DNA of 64,000 bases from DATEDA01 sp963744255 (GCA_963744255.1 CAVUSZ010000054.1:1-64000); one strand, 5' to 3'; positions 27,166 to 36,972 are shown, counted from the first letter of the stretch. A program made the numbers and translations. The notes: a model not told the origin generated them from the letters alone.

Positions 27166-28869
27166 TCAATGGTCGAAATGGAACAGGATCGTGGACTGCC
27201 CCGCCTTGTGCGTCGCCTGGACCCGATCGGCATGGCGGCGCAGCATGAAGCCGGCGAGCCGGCGCGCGCCTTCCTCGGACGCCATGATCTCCTCGTTCGA
27301 CGGCCGCACCTCGGGCAGCTCGAGCGGCGGGCCCTGGTACGACACCCGCAGGTCCAAGCTGAACTCGTCGAAGCTCGCCTCGATCTTGAGCGGGCCGGCG
27401 GCGACGCCACTGTCGACGATCGTTTCGATCGACTGCGCGAGATCGAAGCCCGCCCGGTCGATGACGTCCCGGCGCGCGCCCCAGGCTGCGCCGTGCGTCT
27501 CCATGAACGCTTCGATCGCGGCCGGATCCACATGCTGCGGGTCGACGTCGAGCTTCTGGGTCCTGCGCACGCCGAGCCGGAACACGAGATTGAGGAGGAG
27601 CGCGGTCACGGTGCCGAGGACGAGCGAGCTCCCGAAGAACACATTGGTCGCCGCCGGCAGGGCGCCGAAGAACGACGGGTAGAGCTCGATCGCCATCGCG
27701 GCCATGAACGCGAGCCCGATCACGAACGTGCGCCGCGCGTCGAGCAGGCGCGAGGTGATGATCTGCAAGCCGTTGATGAAGATGATCGCCGACGTGAACA
27801 GCGTCGCCGCGCCGATGACCGGCGCCGGCATGACCAGGAACACGGCGCTCGCTTTCGGCATGAAGGCGAGGACGATGAAGATCCCGCCGATCGCGTAGCC
27901 GACCTGCCGGCTCGTGACCCCGGTCGCCGCGGCGAGGCCGACGCTGCTCGTATAGGTGCTCACGCCGTGAGCGCCGAACAGCCCGCCCAGGATGTTGGTG
28001 ACCCCGTTCGCCAGCGCCCCGCCGCTGATCGACCGCATATCCGGTCGCACCCAGTCCGCGTCGTTGATCTTCTGGCAGATCGTGACGTCGCCGATCGTGC
28101 GCACGCAGTTCGCGAGCGCCGCGACCGCGAACGCGATCGCGAGGCTCGCGTTCCACGACCAGCCGTGCGCCGTGAACCCCGGCGGCGAGACAAGCGGGGC
28201 GGTTCGCACCGTTTCCAGATCGGCCGTCGTGAGCGCGCCGTTCACGACCGCGGCCGCATAGCCGACGCCCATGCCGATCAGCGCGCAGAAGAGTCGAGGG
28301 ATGCCCCGGCTCCACACGCTCAGGCCCACCATCGTGCCGAGCGTGACCGCGGCGACGACGAAGTGCGGCAGGTGTTCGGGCTGCGGCATGCCGATGCCGA
28401 GCAGGCTGCGGAACGCCAGGCTGCCGAGTGCCACCGCGATCAGCACGACGACGAGCCCAGAGATCTCCGGCGGCAGATACGGCCGCAGCGGGCGCAGCAG
28501 GCGCGAGAGCGCGGCCTCGACCAGCCCGCCGAACGCGAGCATCCCGAATGCGAGGGAAACGCCGCCGGTCTTCACCGCGAGCAGCGAAGGTCCGAGGTAC
28601 GCCGCGGTGCACACGGGGGGGCACAGGTACCCGGCGCCGAGATCGCCGCGCGGAAGGCTTTGCAGCACCGCCCCGAGCCCCAGGATCAGCATCGTCGCCC
28701 CGAGCACGTCGGAGGTCTGGTCGATCGACAGTCCCGCTTCACGGCTGAGGATGAGCGGATAGACCAGAGCGATCGCAATGATGCCGACGTGCTGCAGGCC
28801 GCTCAGCACCGTCACGGCGAGAGGTGGGCGGTCCTCAACCGCGTACGCGATGTACGGGGGCTTTTTCAT
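27166..28869 (-). CDS. NCS2 nucleobase permease with extra C-terminal domain
   Basis: 567 residues. Nucleobase:cation symporter-2 (xanthine/uracil permease) with about 12-14 membrane helices over residues 20-440: LQHVGIIAIALVYPLILS, GYLCPPVCTAAYLGPSLLAV, and the conserved FGAHGVSTYTSSVGL and TGVTSRQVGYAIGG. After the last helix come about 125 soluble residues (FDLAQSIETIVDSGVA... SFDEFSLDLRVSYQG... RRLAGFMLRRHADRV) ending in ILFHFDH, with the look of an anti-sigma/HATPase-type fold. The domain is absent from ordinary NCS2 permeases, which are about 440-460 residues. A vestige of a second such tail lies just upstream on the other strand. Confidence 0.88.
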   Translation of the reverse strand: MKKPPYIAYAVEDRPPLAVTVLSGLQHVGIIAIALVYPLILSREAGLSIDQTSDVLGATMLILGLGAVLQSLPRGDLGAGYLCPPVCTAAYLGPSLLAVKTGGVSLAFGMLAFGGLVEAALSRLLRPLRPYLPPEISGLVVVLIAVALGSLAFRSLLGIGMPQPEHLPHFVVAAVTLGTMVGLSVWSRGIPRLFCALIGMGVGYAAAVVNGALTTADLETVRTAPLVSPPGFTAHGWSWNASLAIAFAVAALANCVRTIGDVTICQKINDADWVRPDMRSISGGALANGVTNILGGLFGAHGVSTYTSSVGLAAATGVTSRQVGYAIGGIFIVLAFMPKASAVFLVMPAPVIGAATLFTSAIIFINGLQIITSRLLDARRTFVIGLAFMAAMAIELYPSFFGALPAATNVFFGSSLVLGTVTALLLNLVFRLGVRRTQKLDVDPQHVDPAAIEAFMETHGAAWGARRDVIDRAGFDLAQSIETIVDSGVAAGPLKIEASFDEFSLDLRVSYQGPPLELPEVRPSNEEIMASEEGARRLAGFMLRRHADRVQATHKAGQSTILFHFDH

Positions 28870-28983
28870 CCGGCGGCGATTCTACGATGCCCGCCGACCT
28901 ATGGAGTACGCTGCCGGAAAGCAGTACACTCCGCGCGCAGAACAGCCCGTGAAGCAGGCGCGCCACGGGACGGGGACCGCGCC

Positions 28984-29100
28984 CCTGACGTGCGCGCAGC
29001 GAAAGCTCGCGGCCTACCTGCTCCGGCGCCAACGTCGATCTGGCGGCCGCGACCCACTAAGCGCGGTCGATCGACGATCAGCTTCCACATCGACCACTGA
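28984..29100 (+). pseudogene. Vestigial tail of a second NCS2-type permease
   Basis: Read across two frames: RKLAAYLLRR, then ANVDLAAATH, then KRGRSTISFHIDH and a stop. This aligns residue for residue with the end of the neighbouring permease (RRLAGFMLRR, ADRVQATHK, AGQSTILFHFDH). The vestige is on the opposite strand, and everything upstream of it is missing, so it is the 3' scar of a lost paralogue. Two one-base shifts have accumulated. The stretch 28870-28983 shows no other gene. Confidence 0.6.
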
Positions 29101-29193
29101 GCTCCCGCTCGCGCTAGCATCCGCGAAGCCTTGGGACCGGCGGCATTGCTGCGCTGCGAAGCCCAGCGCCGGGAAGATCGAAAGGAGGAAACG

Positions 29194-30072
29194 ATGGCCA
29201 GGTTCGTGATCTCGCCGCACTTCCGGCTGCAGGAGTGGGTCGCCGAGGAGAAGGGCTACTTCCGCGACGAAGGTCTCGAGTACGAGTTCCGGGACAACTA
29301 CGGCCCCGGCGACGCGGCGAAGAAGCACACCACCCCCGACAAGGTGGGCGCGTACCAGACCTTCGAGCAGGGGCGCAGCTGCGACGTGAGCGGCGCGTGC
29401 CACTGGACGGTGAACGTCGCCGCCTCGTCCGGCCACGGCAAGCTCTACGCCGATGCCTACTCGGTCTCGCCCGCTGCGGTGTTCGTGCCGCCCGAGTCGG
29501 ACGTCAGAGACCCGGCGGACCTCAAGGACGTGACGATCTCGGTCGGTCACCAGTCCGGCAGCCACTACGCGACGATCCAGGCGCTCGAGCAGTACATGCC
29601 GCTCGACGACATCAAGCTCTCCTTCGCCGACGGCCTCCTGTTCCGGCGGATGGAGCTTGCGATCGACCGGAAGATCCCGGCGGTGTCGTTGTTCAGCGGG
29701 CCGTACTATTTCCTCGAGCAGCTCGGCTTCCGCAAGATCATCGACACCACGTTCATGATGGCGACGATGATCACCGGCAATCCGGACCCGGAGGACATCC
29801 GCAAGTTCTTCCGCGCACTAAGGCGCGCCCAGCGCGACATCGATCTGCGGCCGGAGTTCTACACCCATCACTACAGGAAGGAGTTTCCCGCGCGCTTCCT
29901 CGACCAGGTCGACACGCGCCGCTGGGGTCCCGGCGAGCGCATCGTCTTCGAGCCCTACACCAAGGAAGTGTTCGACGAGTCCTTCGAGTGGATCGCGCGG
30001 CACAAGATCTTCCCCGAGGGCGCGATGGGCTCGGGGCGCTACGAGAATTCGGTCATCTCGCTTGCGGCCTGA
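29194..30072 (+). CDS. NMT1/SsuA-like substrate-binding protein without signal peptide
   Basis: 292 residues. ATG with an ideal AAAGGAGG. Resembles periplasmic binding proteins of the NMT1/THI5 group: FRLQEWVAEEKGYFRDEGLE, QGRSCDVSGACHWTVNVAAS, ISVGHQSGSHYATIQALEQY. No signal peptide or ABC permease neighbours are present, so it may be a cytosolic enzyme-like relative (some are annotated as decarboxylases) rather than a transporter part. Followed at once by the epoxide hydrolase, so probably co-transcribed. Confidence 0.7.
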   Translation: MARFVISPHFRLQEWVAEEKGYFRDEGLEYEFRDNYGPGDAAKKHTTPDKVGAYQTFEQGRSCDVSGACHWTVNVAASSGHGKLYADAYSVSPAAVFVPPESDVRDPADLKDVTISVGHQSGSHYATIQALEQYMPLDDIKLSFADGLLFRRMELAIDRKIPAVSLFSGPYYFLEQLGFRKIIDTTFMMATMITGNPDPEDIRKFFRALRRAQRDIDLRPEFYTHHYRKEFPARFLDQVDTRRWGPGERIVFEPYTKEVFDESFEWIARHKIFPEGAMGSGRYENSVISLAA

Positions 30073-30076
30073 CCCG

Positions 30077-31228
30077 ATGCCAGGCGCGATCCCGTTCACG
30101 CTGCGCGTCCCGGACGAGGTCCTCGAGGATCTCCGCGCCCGGCTCGCCCGCGTCCGCTGGCCCGACGAGCCGCCGCTCGAGCCGTGGTCGACTGGCACCA
30201 GCGTCGCCTACCTTAAGGCGCTCGTCGAGTACTGGCGGACGGGGTTCGACTGGCGCGCGCAGGAGGCGAGGCTCAACGGCTTCCGGCAGTTCAAGGTTCC
30301 GCTCGCCGGGATCGAGCTGCATTTCATCCACGAGGAGGGCAAGGGACCCGATCCTATACCGCTCCTCCTGTCGCACGGCTGGCCGGGCTCGGTGGTCGAG
30401 TTCCTGCGACTGATCCCGATGCTCACCGATCCCGCGAGCCACGGCGGCGACGCGCGCGATGCGTTCACTGTCGTGGCGCCGTCGCTGCCCGGGTACACGC
30501 TGTCGTTCACGCCGGGGCAGCCGCGATTCGGCGTCGAGGCGATCGCCGACCTGCTTGTGGAACTGATGACCGGCGTGCTCGGCTACGAGCGCTTCGGCGC
30601 GCAGGGCGGCGACTGGGGCTCGTTCGTCACGTCGCGGCTCGCCTACGTGCACGCCGAGCGGATGATCGGCATTCACCTGAACCTGCTCCCGGTCCGTCGC
30701 GATCCGCAGATGCTCGCGAACCCGACCGCCGAGGAGAAGCGCTACCTCGCCGAGCTCACGGCCTTTCTCAAGGAAGAGACCGGCTACCAGTGGATCCAGG
30801 GGACGCGGCCGCAGACGCTCGCGTTCGGACTCACCGACTCGCCGGTCGGGCTCGCGGCCTGGCTGGTCGAGAAGTTCCGCGCCTGGAGCGATTGCGGTGG
30901 CGATCCCGAGAACGCGATCAGCCGCGACGAGATGCTCACAAACATCACGCTCTACTGGGCGACCGGCGCGATCGGCTCGTCGTTCTGGCCGTACTATGCC
31001 CGGATGCACGGGCCATGGCCGATTCCCGAGGGAGCGATCGCGGTCCCGACCGGCTACGTCCAGTTTCCGAAGGAGATCCTGCGACCGCCGCGCTCGGTCG
31101 CCGCGCGCGTCTACAGCGACATCCGGCGGTGGACGGTGAGCACGAAGGGCGGGCACTTCGCCGCCCTCGAGCAGCCGACAGCGCTCGCGCACGAGATCCG
31201 CGAGTTCTTCCGGCCGCTCCGCGCGTAG
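30077..31228 (+). CDS. Epoxide hydrolase
   Basis: 383 residues, alpha/beta hydrolase with an EHN N-terminal domain (FTLRVPDEVLEDLRARLARV RWPDEP split over the first 40 residues). HGWPGS is the oxyanion hole, GAQGGDWGS holds the nucleophile Asp, and STKGGHFAALEQP the catalytic His. Converts epoxides to diols, here perhaps in catabolism or detoxification. ATG 30077 lies four bases after the previous stop. Ends 12 bases before a strong hairpin. Confidence 0.93.
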   Translation: MPGAIPFTLRVPDEVLEDLRARLARVRWPDEPPLEPWSTGTSVAYLKALVEYWRTGFDWRAQEARLNGFRQFKVPLAGIELHFIHEEGKGPDPIPLLLSHGWPGSVVEFLRLIPMLTDPASHGGDARDAFTVVAPSLPGYTLSFTPGQPRFGVEAIADLLVELMTGVLGYERFGAQGGDWGSFVTSRLAYVHAERMIGIHLNLLPVRRDPQMLANPTAEEKRYLAELTAFLKEETGYQWIQGTRPQTLAFGLTDSPVGLAAWLVEKFRAWSDCGGDPENAISRDEMLTNITLYWATGAIGSSFWPYYARMHGPWPIPEGAIAVPTGYVQFPKEILRPPRSVAARVYSDIRRWTVSTKGGHFAALEQPTALAHEIREFFRPLRA

Positions 31229-31240
31229 GGACGATAAGAA

Positions 31241-31266
31241 GAAGCCCCGGGGCGGTCCGGGGCTTC
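31241..31266. terminator. Bidirectional hairpin terminator
   Basis: GAAGCCCCGG and CCGGGGCTTC form a perfect 10-bp stem with loop GGCGGT between convergent epoxide hydrolase and coxM genes. Purine-rich before and pyrimidine-rich after, with no long U-run. Confidence 0.7.
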
Positions 31267-31282
31267 CTCCGGCGGAGACCGC

Positions 31283-32080
31283 CTAACCCAGCGCGGCAGC
31301 GACGGCTCGCTTCGCCATGACCGTGACGAGGTGTGCGCGGTACTCCGCGGAAGCGTGGATGTCCGAGTTCAGGTCCTTGTCCGCGACCTTGATGTTCGCG
31401 ACCGATTCCGGTGCAAACTTCGCTGCTAGCGCCTTCTCCATCGCGCTCTCGCGGAACACGCTCGGACCGGCCCCGGTCACCGCGACCCGCGGGCCGCCAG
31501 CCGCGTCGGCGACGAACACGCCGACGATGGCGTAGCGCGAGGCCGGGTTCTTGAACTTCATGTACGCAGCACGCTTCGGCACCGGGAACTCGACCGCGGT
31601 GATGATCTCGCCGGCCGGCAGCGCCGTCTCGAACATCCCCTTGAAGAAGTCGTCGGCCGCGATCTTGCGCTTGTTCGTGTGCACGGTCGCGTTAAGCCCG
31701 ACCACCGCCGCCGGGTAGTCGGCCGCCGGGTCGTTGTTCGCGACCGAGCCGCCGATCGTGCCCATGTTGCGAACCATGCGATCGCCGATCCCGCCGGCGA
31801 GCGCAGCGAGCGCCGGGATCGCCTTCTTCACGTCCGCGGACGACGCGACTTCCGCGTGGCGCGTCATCGCGCCGATCGTCACCGTGGTCCCGCTCACCTT
31901 GATGCCCTTCAGCTCCGGGATGTCGCCCAGGTCGACCACCTGCCCGGGGTTCGCGAGCCGGAGCTTCATCGACGCGACCAGCGTCTGGCCGCCGGCAAGA
32001 AGTTTCGCGTCCGGGTTCTGGCCGAGCGCAGCGACGGCATCGGCGAGGGACTTCACTTTCTGGTAGGTGAATGCGTACAT
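31283..32080 (-). CDS. coxM: Molybdenum hydroxylase FAD subunit (CoxM-like)
   Basis: 265 residues. Medium subunit carrying FAD and passing electrons from the Fe-S subunit to the acceptor. FAD motifs AGGQTLVASMKLRLANP and TIGGSVANNDPAADYPA are intact, and the C-terminal CO_deh_flav_C domain is present. Third gene of coxS-coxL-coxM on the minus strand, 10 bases after coxL. Substrate of the complex is not determined by this subunit. Confidence 0.92.
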   Translation of the reverse strand: MYAFTYQKVKSLADAVAALGQNPDAKLLAGGQTLVASMKLRLANPGQVVDLGDIPELKGIKVSGTTVTIGAMTRHAEVASSADVKKAIPALAALAGGIGDRMVRNMGTIGGSVANNDPAADYPAAVVGLNATVHTNKRKIAADDFFKGMFETALPAGEIITAVEFPVPKRAAYMKFKNPASRYAIVGVFVADAAGGPRVAVTGAGPSVFRESAMEKALAAKFAPESVANIKVADKDLNSDIHASAEYRAHLVTVMAKRAVAAALG

Positions 32081-32090
32081 CGTGGTCTCC

Positions 32091-34445
32091 TCAAGCAGCC
32101 TTCTTGTTCTGCTGGATCGCGGCCCACACGTTCTGCGGCGTCGCCGGCATGGCGATGTCCTTGATCCCGAGAGCGTCGGTGATCGCGTTGATCAATGCCG
32201 GCGGCGAGCCGATCGCCCCCGCCTCCCCGCAGCCCTTCACGCCGAGCGGGTTGTGGGTGCACGGCGTCTCCTTGGTGCCGACCTTGAACGACGGCACGTC
32301 GTCGGCGCGCGGCATCGTGTAGTCGAGCATCGAGCCGGTCAGAAGCTGCCCGGTCGTCCGGTCGTAGCGACACACCTCGATCATCGCCTGGCCGATGCCC
32401 TGCACCAGCCCGCCGTGTACCTGGCCCTCGACGATCATCGGGTTGATGACTTTTCCGAAGTCGTCGACCGCGGCCCACCGATCGATCTTCACCACTCCGG
32501 TGTCCGGGTCGATCTCGACCTCGCACACGTAGCTCCCGGCCGGGAAGGTGAAGTTCGACGGGTCGTAGAACGCGTTCTCGTTCAGACCCGGCTCCAGCTT
32601 GTCGTGCGGGAAGTTGTGCGGTACGTACGCCGTGAGCGCGATCTCGGCGAACGCCTTCTTCTTGTCGGTGCCGGCGATCTGGAAGTGGCCGTCCTTGAAC
32701 TCGACGTCGCTCTCGGCCGCTTCCATCAGGTGGGCGGCGATCTTCCTGCCCTTCGCCACGACCTTGTCGATCGCCTTCATGATCGCCGTCCCCCCGACCG
32801 CGATCGAGCGCGAGCCGTAGGTGCCCATTCCGAACAGGACCCGTCCGGTATCGCCGTGCACGATCTCGACGTCCTCGAGCGGGATGCCGAACCGCGACGC
32901 GACGACCTGCGCGAACGTGGTCTCGTGGCCCTGACCGTGCTGGTGCGACCCGGTGAACACGGTCACCTTGCCGGTCGGGTGTACGCGGACCTCGCCCGCT
33001 TCGAACAGGCCCGCCCGCGCGCCGAGGCTGCCGGCCACCGCCGACGGGGCGATCCCACACGCCTCGATGTAGCAGGAGTAGCCGATCCCGCGCAGCTTGC
33101 CGCGTGCCTGCGACTCCTTCTTGCGTGCCGCGTAACCGGCGACGTCGCCGAGCTTGATCGCTTCGCTGAGCGTCGCGTCGTAGTTGCCGATGTCGTACTG
33201 GAGCGCAACCGGGGTCTGGTAGGGGAACGTCGTGATGAAGTTGCGCCGGCGGATCTCGGCCGGGTCGAGCTTCATCTCGCGCGCCGCGGTCTCGACCAGA
33301 CGCTCGACGACGTAGGTCGCCTCGGGGCGTCCCGCGCCGCGGTACGCGTCCACCGGTGTCGTGTTCGTGAACACTGCAGTGACTTCGCAGTAGATCACCG
33401 GCGTCGTGTACTGGCCGGCGAGCAAGGTCGCGTACAGGATCGTCGGGATGCACGATGCGAACGTGGACAGGTACGCGCCCATGTTCGCCGTCGTGTGCAC
33501 GCGCATAGCGAGGAACCTGCCGTCCTTGTCCATCGCGAGCTCGGCTTTCGTCAAATGGTCGCGGCCGTGCGCGTCCGTCATGAACGACTCGCTCCGCTCG
33601 GCCGTCCATTTCACCGGACGGTTGACCTGCTTGGAGGCCCAGGTGACGACGACGTCCTCGGCGTAGAGGTAGATCTTCGAGCCGAACCCGCCGCCGACGT
33701 CGGGCGAGATGACGCGCACCTTGTGCTCGGGCAGGCCGAGCACGAACGCGGTCATCAGCAGCCGCTCGACGTGCGGGTTCTGGCTGGCCACGTAGAGCGT
33801 GTAACCGTCGTCGGCGCGGCTGTAGCTCGCGGTCGCCGCGCGCGGCTCGATCGCGTTCGGCACGAGCCGGTTGTTGACGAACTCGAGCGTCGTGACGTGC
33901 GCCGCGCCGGCGAACGCCTTGTCGACCGCGGCTTTGTCGCCGAGCCCCCACACGTAGCAGGTATTGTCGGGCGCGATGTCGTGCAGTGCCGGCGCGCCGG
34001 GCTTGCGCGCATCGGCGACGTCCACGACCGCCGGCAGCACGTCATAGTCGATCTCGACCAGCTCGGCGGCGTCCTTTGCCTGCCGCAGCGTCTCGGCGAT
34101 CACGACCGCAACCTGGTCGCCGACGTGCCGCACCTTGCCCTGGGCGAGCACCGGGTGCGGCGGCTCCTTCATCGGCTGGTTGTTGACGTCGGTGATCAGC
34201 CAGCCGCAGGGCAGGCCGTTGATCGACTTGGTGTCGTCGCCGGTGAAGATCGCGATCACACCGGGCGACTTCGACGCCTTGTCCTTCCGGATCGACCTGA
34301 TCTTCGCGTGTGCGTGCGGCGACCGGATGAAGTACGCGAACGTCTGTCCCGGCAGGACCACGTCGTCGGTGTACTGTCCCGCTCCGGTGATGAAGCGCAG
34401 GTCCTCGCGGCGCTTGACCGCTTGACCGATGTAGTTGGTGGCCAT
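32091..34445 (-). CDS. coxL: Form II CoxL-like molybdenum hydroxylase large subunit
   Basis: 784 residues. Catalytic subunit holding Mo-molybdopterin cytosine dinucleotide. Blocks seen: GAGQYTDDVVLPGQTFAYFI, ISPDVGGGFGSKIYL, the active-site loop AYRGAGR (codons at 33327-33347) and the catalytic Glu in GCGEAGAIGSPPA. Genuine form I CO dehydrogenases have AYXCSFR with a Cys ligand to Cu; AYRGAGR marks form II enzymes, many of which act on other aldehydes or heterocycles. ATG at 34445. Central gene of the operon; aerobic CO oxidation should not be assumed. Confidence 0.93.
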   Translation of the reverse strand: MATNYIGQAVKRREDLRFITGAGQYTDDVVLPGQTFAYFIRSPHAHAKIRSIRKDKASKSPGVIAIFTGDDTKSINGLPCGWLITDVNNQPMKEPPHPVLAQGKVRHVGDQVAVVIAETLRQAKDAAELVEIDYDVLPAVVDVADARKPGAPALHDIAPDNTCYVWGLGDKAAVDKAFAGAAHVTTLEFVNNRLVPNAIEPRAATASYSRADDGYTLYVASQNPHVERLLMTAFVLGLPEHKVRVISPDVGGGFGSKIYLYAEDVVVTWASKQVNRPVKWTAERSESFMTDAHGRDHLTKAELAMDKDGRFLAMRVHTTANMGAYLSTFASCIPTILYATLLAGQYTTPVIYCEVTAVFTNTTPVDAYRGAGRPEATYVVERLVETAAREMKLDPAEIRRRNFITTFPYQTPVALQYDIGNYDATLSEAIKLGDVAGYAARKKESQARGKLRGIGYSCYIEACGIAPSAVAGSLGARAGLFEAGEVRVHPTGKVTVFTGSHQHGQGHETTFAQVVASRFGIPLEDVEIVHGDTGRVLFGMGTYGSRSIAVGGTAIMKAIDKVVAKGRKIAAHLMEAAESDVEFKDGHFQIAGTDKKKAFAEIALTAYVPHNFPHDKLEPGLNENAFYDPSNFTFPAGSYVCEVEIDPDTGVVKIDRWAAVDDFGKVINPMIVEGQVHGGLVQGIGQAMIEVCRYDRTTGQLLTGSMLDYTMPRADDVPSFKVGTKETPCTHNPLGVKGCGEAGAIGSPPALINAITDALGIKDIAMPATPQNVWAAIQQNKKAA

Positions 34446-34456
34446 GGCGTCCTCGA

Positions 34457-34924
<468 letters not shown>

Positions 34925-35307
34925 ACAGCCTCCTTTTGGGGTTGCATGTTGATGTTCTTTGGGGGGCAGGTTACGGACGACTGATCGGCGAGCTTCCTCC
35001 CCTCGAGCGGGCGTTCCAGGATGTGCGCGAGCGCTTCGTTCGGTGCGCGAAGCGCCGGTCTGGGGAACGACAACGGGGCCCATCCCCCACTTGCTCGTCC
35101 CCCCGTGGCGTCGCGAATGGCGAATCAATGCTAGCCCATGGTCCATGGCGAAGCAACCGCGCCGCGGGAAAGCGGCGCCTCCCGCCGTCACCTGGATCCG
35201 GCGGTCGACGCGGGCGGATGCCGCGCCTACAATCGGTGCATTGCAACTGATTTCCCGGGTCCCAAGTCAGACGGGGTGCCCGGAACCGTAGCGGGGGATC
35301 GCAGGGT
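34925..35307. other. Divergent intergenic region between coxS and xdhC-like genes
   Basis: 383 bases without a recognisable gene. TACAAT at 35228-35233 is a plausible -10 for the xdhC-like gene; no -35 was found. Purine/pyrimidine-rich tracts (GGGGCCCATCCCCC) are present. No riboswitch (for example Moco type) could be recognised by eye. Confidence 0.35.
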
Positions 35308-36315
35308 ATGGACAGCGTGGATATGGAAGTCATGCGGGCCGCTGTGGGCTGGGTCGAGGCCGGTCACGGTGTGACCATCGGCACGGTCACGCGGACATGG
35401 GGCTCCGCGCCCCGGCCGGTCGGTGCGATGCTGGCGATCCGGGATGACGGCCACGTGATCGGCTCGGTATCCGGCGGCTGCGTGGAAGACGACCTGATCG
35501 AGAAGGTCAAGGCCCACACGCTCGCAGCCGGGAAACCCGAGGTCACGACGTACGGCATCACCAACGAGGAAGCCACGCGGTGGGGCCTGCCCTGCGGAGG
35601 CACCCTGCAACTCGTCCTGGAACCGGTCAACCGCGATTCGAAGCTGAAGGACCTGCTCGAAATCATCGAGCGTCACGAACTCGTCGCCCGGCTGCTCGAC
35701 ATGGACTCGGGTGCGGTCCGGCTCGAGCCCGGCAAGTGGTCGGATGCGCTCGCGTTCGACGGCAAGGTGCTCAAGACGGTGCATGGGCCGCGGTGGCGGC
35801 TCCTGATCATCGGCGCCGGGCAGACCAGCCGCTATCTCGCCCAGATGGCGATGGCGCTCGACTATCACGTCACCGTCTGCGACCCGCGCGAGGAGTACGC
35901 GGAGGAATGGAACCTCCCCGGCGCGACGCTCGTCCGCGGTTACCCGGACGACGTGGTCGTGCAGATGAACCCCGACGCTCACCTCGCGGTGATCGCAGTC
36001 ACTCACGATCCGAAGCTCGACGACGCCGCATTGCTCGAAGCGCTCAAGTCGCCGTGCTTCTACGTCGGCGCGCTCGGCTCCAGGAAGAACAACGACGCGC
36101 GGCGCAAGCGCCTGGCGGGGTTCGATCTCTCCGCCGGCGAGATCGGGAAGCTCCACGGACCGGTCGGTCTGAAGATCGGCGCCAAGACGCCGCCGGAGAT
36201 CGCGGTCGCGATCCTCGCCGAGATGACCGCGGTCCGCCGGGGCGTGACGGTGCCCGCGCTCGAGCAGCCGGCGGACCCGAACGTCGTCGCCGGGTGCGAG
36301 GTCACCGAGCGCTGA
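35308..36315 (+). CDS. XdhC/CoxI-family molybdenum cofactor chaperone
   Basis: 335 residues. Binds and protects Moco, helps its sulfuration and inserts it into molybdenum hydroxylases. N-terminal XdhC_CoxI domain (TVTRTWGSAPRPVGAMLAI, GSVSGGCVEDDLI, TRWGLPCGGTLQL) and a C-terminal Rossmann domain (LLIIGAGQTSRYLAQMA, FYVGALGSRKNNDARR). Divergent from the coxSLM operon it presumably serves. Followed after 13 bases by the nucleotidyltransferase. Confidence 0.92.
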   Translation: MDSVDMEVMRAAVGWVEAGHGVTIGTVTRTWGSAPRPVGAMLAIRDDGHVIGSVSGGCVEDDLIEKVKAHTLAAGKPEVTTYGITNEEATRWGLPCGGTLQLVLEPVNRDSKLKDLLEIIERHELVARLLDMDSGAVRLEPGKWSDALAFDGKVLKTVHGPRWRLLIIGAGQTSRYLAQMAMALDYHVTVCDPREEYAEEWNLPGATLVRGYPDDVVVQMNPDAHLAVIAVTHDPKLDDAALLEALKSPCFYVGALGSRKNNDARRKRLAGFDLSAGEIGKLHGPVGLKIGAKTPPEIAVAILAEMTAVRRGVTVPALEQPADPNVVAGCEVTER

Positions 36316-36328
36316 CTGTCAGAGGTTC

Positions 36329-36895
36329 GTGAGCGTCGTCGGCATCCTGCTCGCCGCCGGCGCGTCCACGCGCTTCGGGTCCAACAAGCTTCTCCACGCG
36401 CTTTCCGACGGCACACCGATCGCCGTCGCTTCGTTCCGGAACCTGCACGCGGCGCTGCCGCGCGTCGTGGCGGTCGTGCGACCCGGCGCCGAGACGCTCG
36501 CCGGGCTGCTGCGCGAAAGCGGTGCCGAGGTCGCGATCTGCGATCGCGCCGACGAGGGCATGGGGACAACGCTCGCGCACGCCGTCGCGGCATCGCGCGA
36601 TGCGTCAGGCTGGGTTGTGGCCCTCGCCGACATGCCGTTCATTCGCCCGGATACGATCCGGCGCGTCGCCGCGCGGCTGGCGGCGGGCGCAGCGCTCGTC
36701 GCGCCGCGCTACGCTGGCGGACGCGGCCACCCGGTCGGTTTTGGCGGCCGCTTCGGCGATGCACTTGCCGCGTTGACCGGCGACGCCGGTGCGCGCGATC
36801 TCCTGCGCGCCGAGGCCGGCGCGCTCGAACTGCTCGATCTGGACGACCCGGGCGTCGTGCGCGACGTCGATACGCCGGCCGACCTCGCCGGCTAA
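36329..36895 (+). CDS. MobA/MocA-like molybdopterin nucleotidyltransferase
   Basis: 188 residues. Nucleotide loop LLAAGASTRFGSNKLL, RADEGMGTTLAHAVAAS, ALADMPFIRPDTI and GGRGHPVGFGGRF match the MobA/MocA group. MocA adds CMP to molybdopterin, giving the cytosine dinucleotide used by CoxL-type enzymes, so MocA is the likelier assignment. GTG start 13 bases after the chaperone stop. Clean frame. Confidence 0.88.
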   Translation: MSVVGILLAAGASTRFGSNKLLHALSDGTPIAVASFRNLHAALPRVVAVVRPGAETLAGLLRESGAEVAICDRADEGMGTTLAHAVAASRDASGWVVALADMPFIRPDTIRRVAARLAAGAALVAPRYAGGRGHPVGFGGRFGDALAALTGDAGARDLLRAEAGALELLDLDDPGVVRDVDTPADLAG

Positions 36896-36957
36896 CCGAG
36901 GAGTTCCGGAAGATGTGCCGCTTCGGCTTCGCGATCGTGCGTTGAGGCGAGCGGGAC

Positions 36958-36963
36958 TAGAAT
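36958..36963 (+). promoter_or_regulatory. -10 element TAGAAT before the DegQ-type gene
   Basis: GACTAGAATCCGCC lies 9 bases before the ATG at 36973, close enough to imply a very short or leaderless transcript if used. No -35 was seen. Confidence 0.25.
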
Positions 36964-36972
36964 CCGCCGGCT

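Noticed and set aside
27130..29100. 656-codon plus-strand frame across the permease
   Set aside because: Antisense to a complete NCS2 permease; only its last residues are meaningful, as the vestigial tail.
32091..34445. Form I (true) CO dehydrogenase
   Set aside because: The active-site loop is AYRGAGR, not AYXCSFR.
34925..35307. Molybdenum cofactor riboswitch
   Set aside because: No convincing multi-helix arrangement could be traced by eye in this gap.
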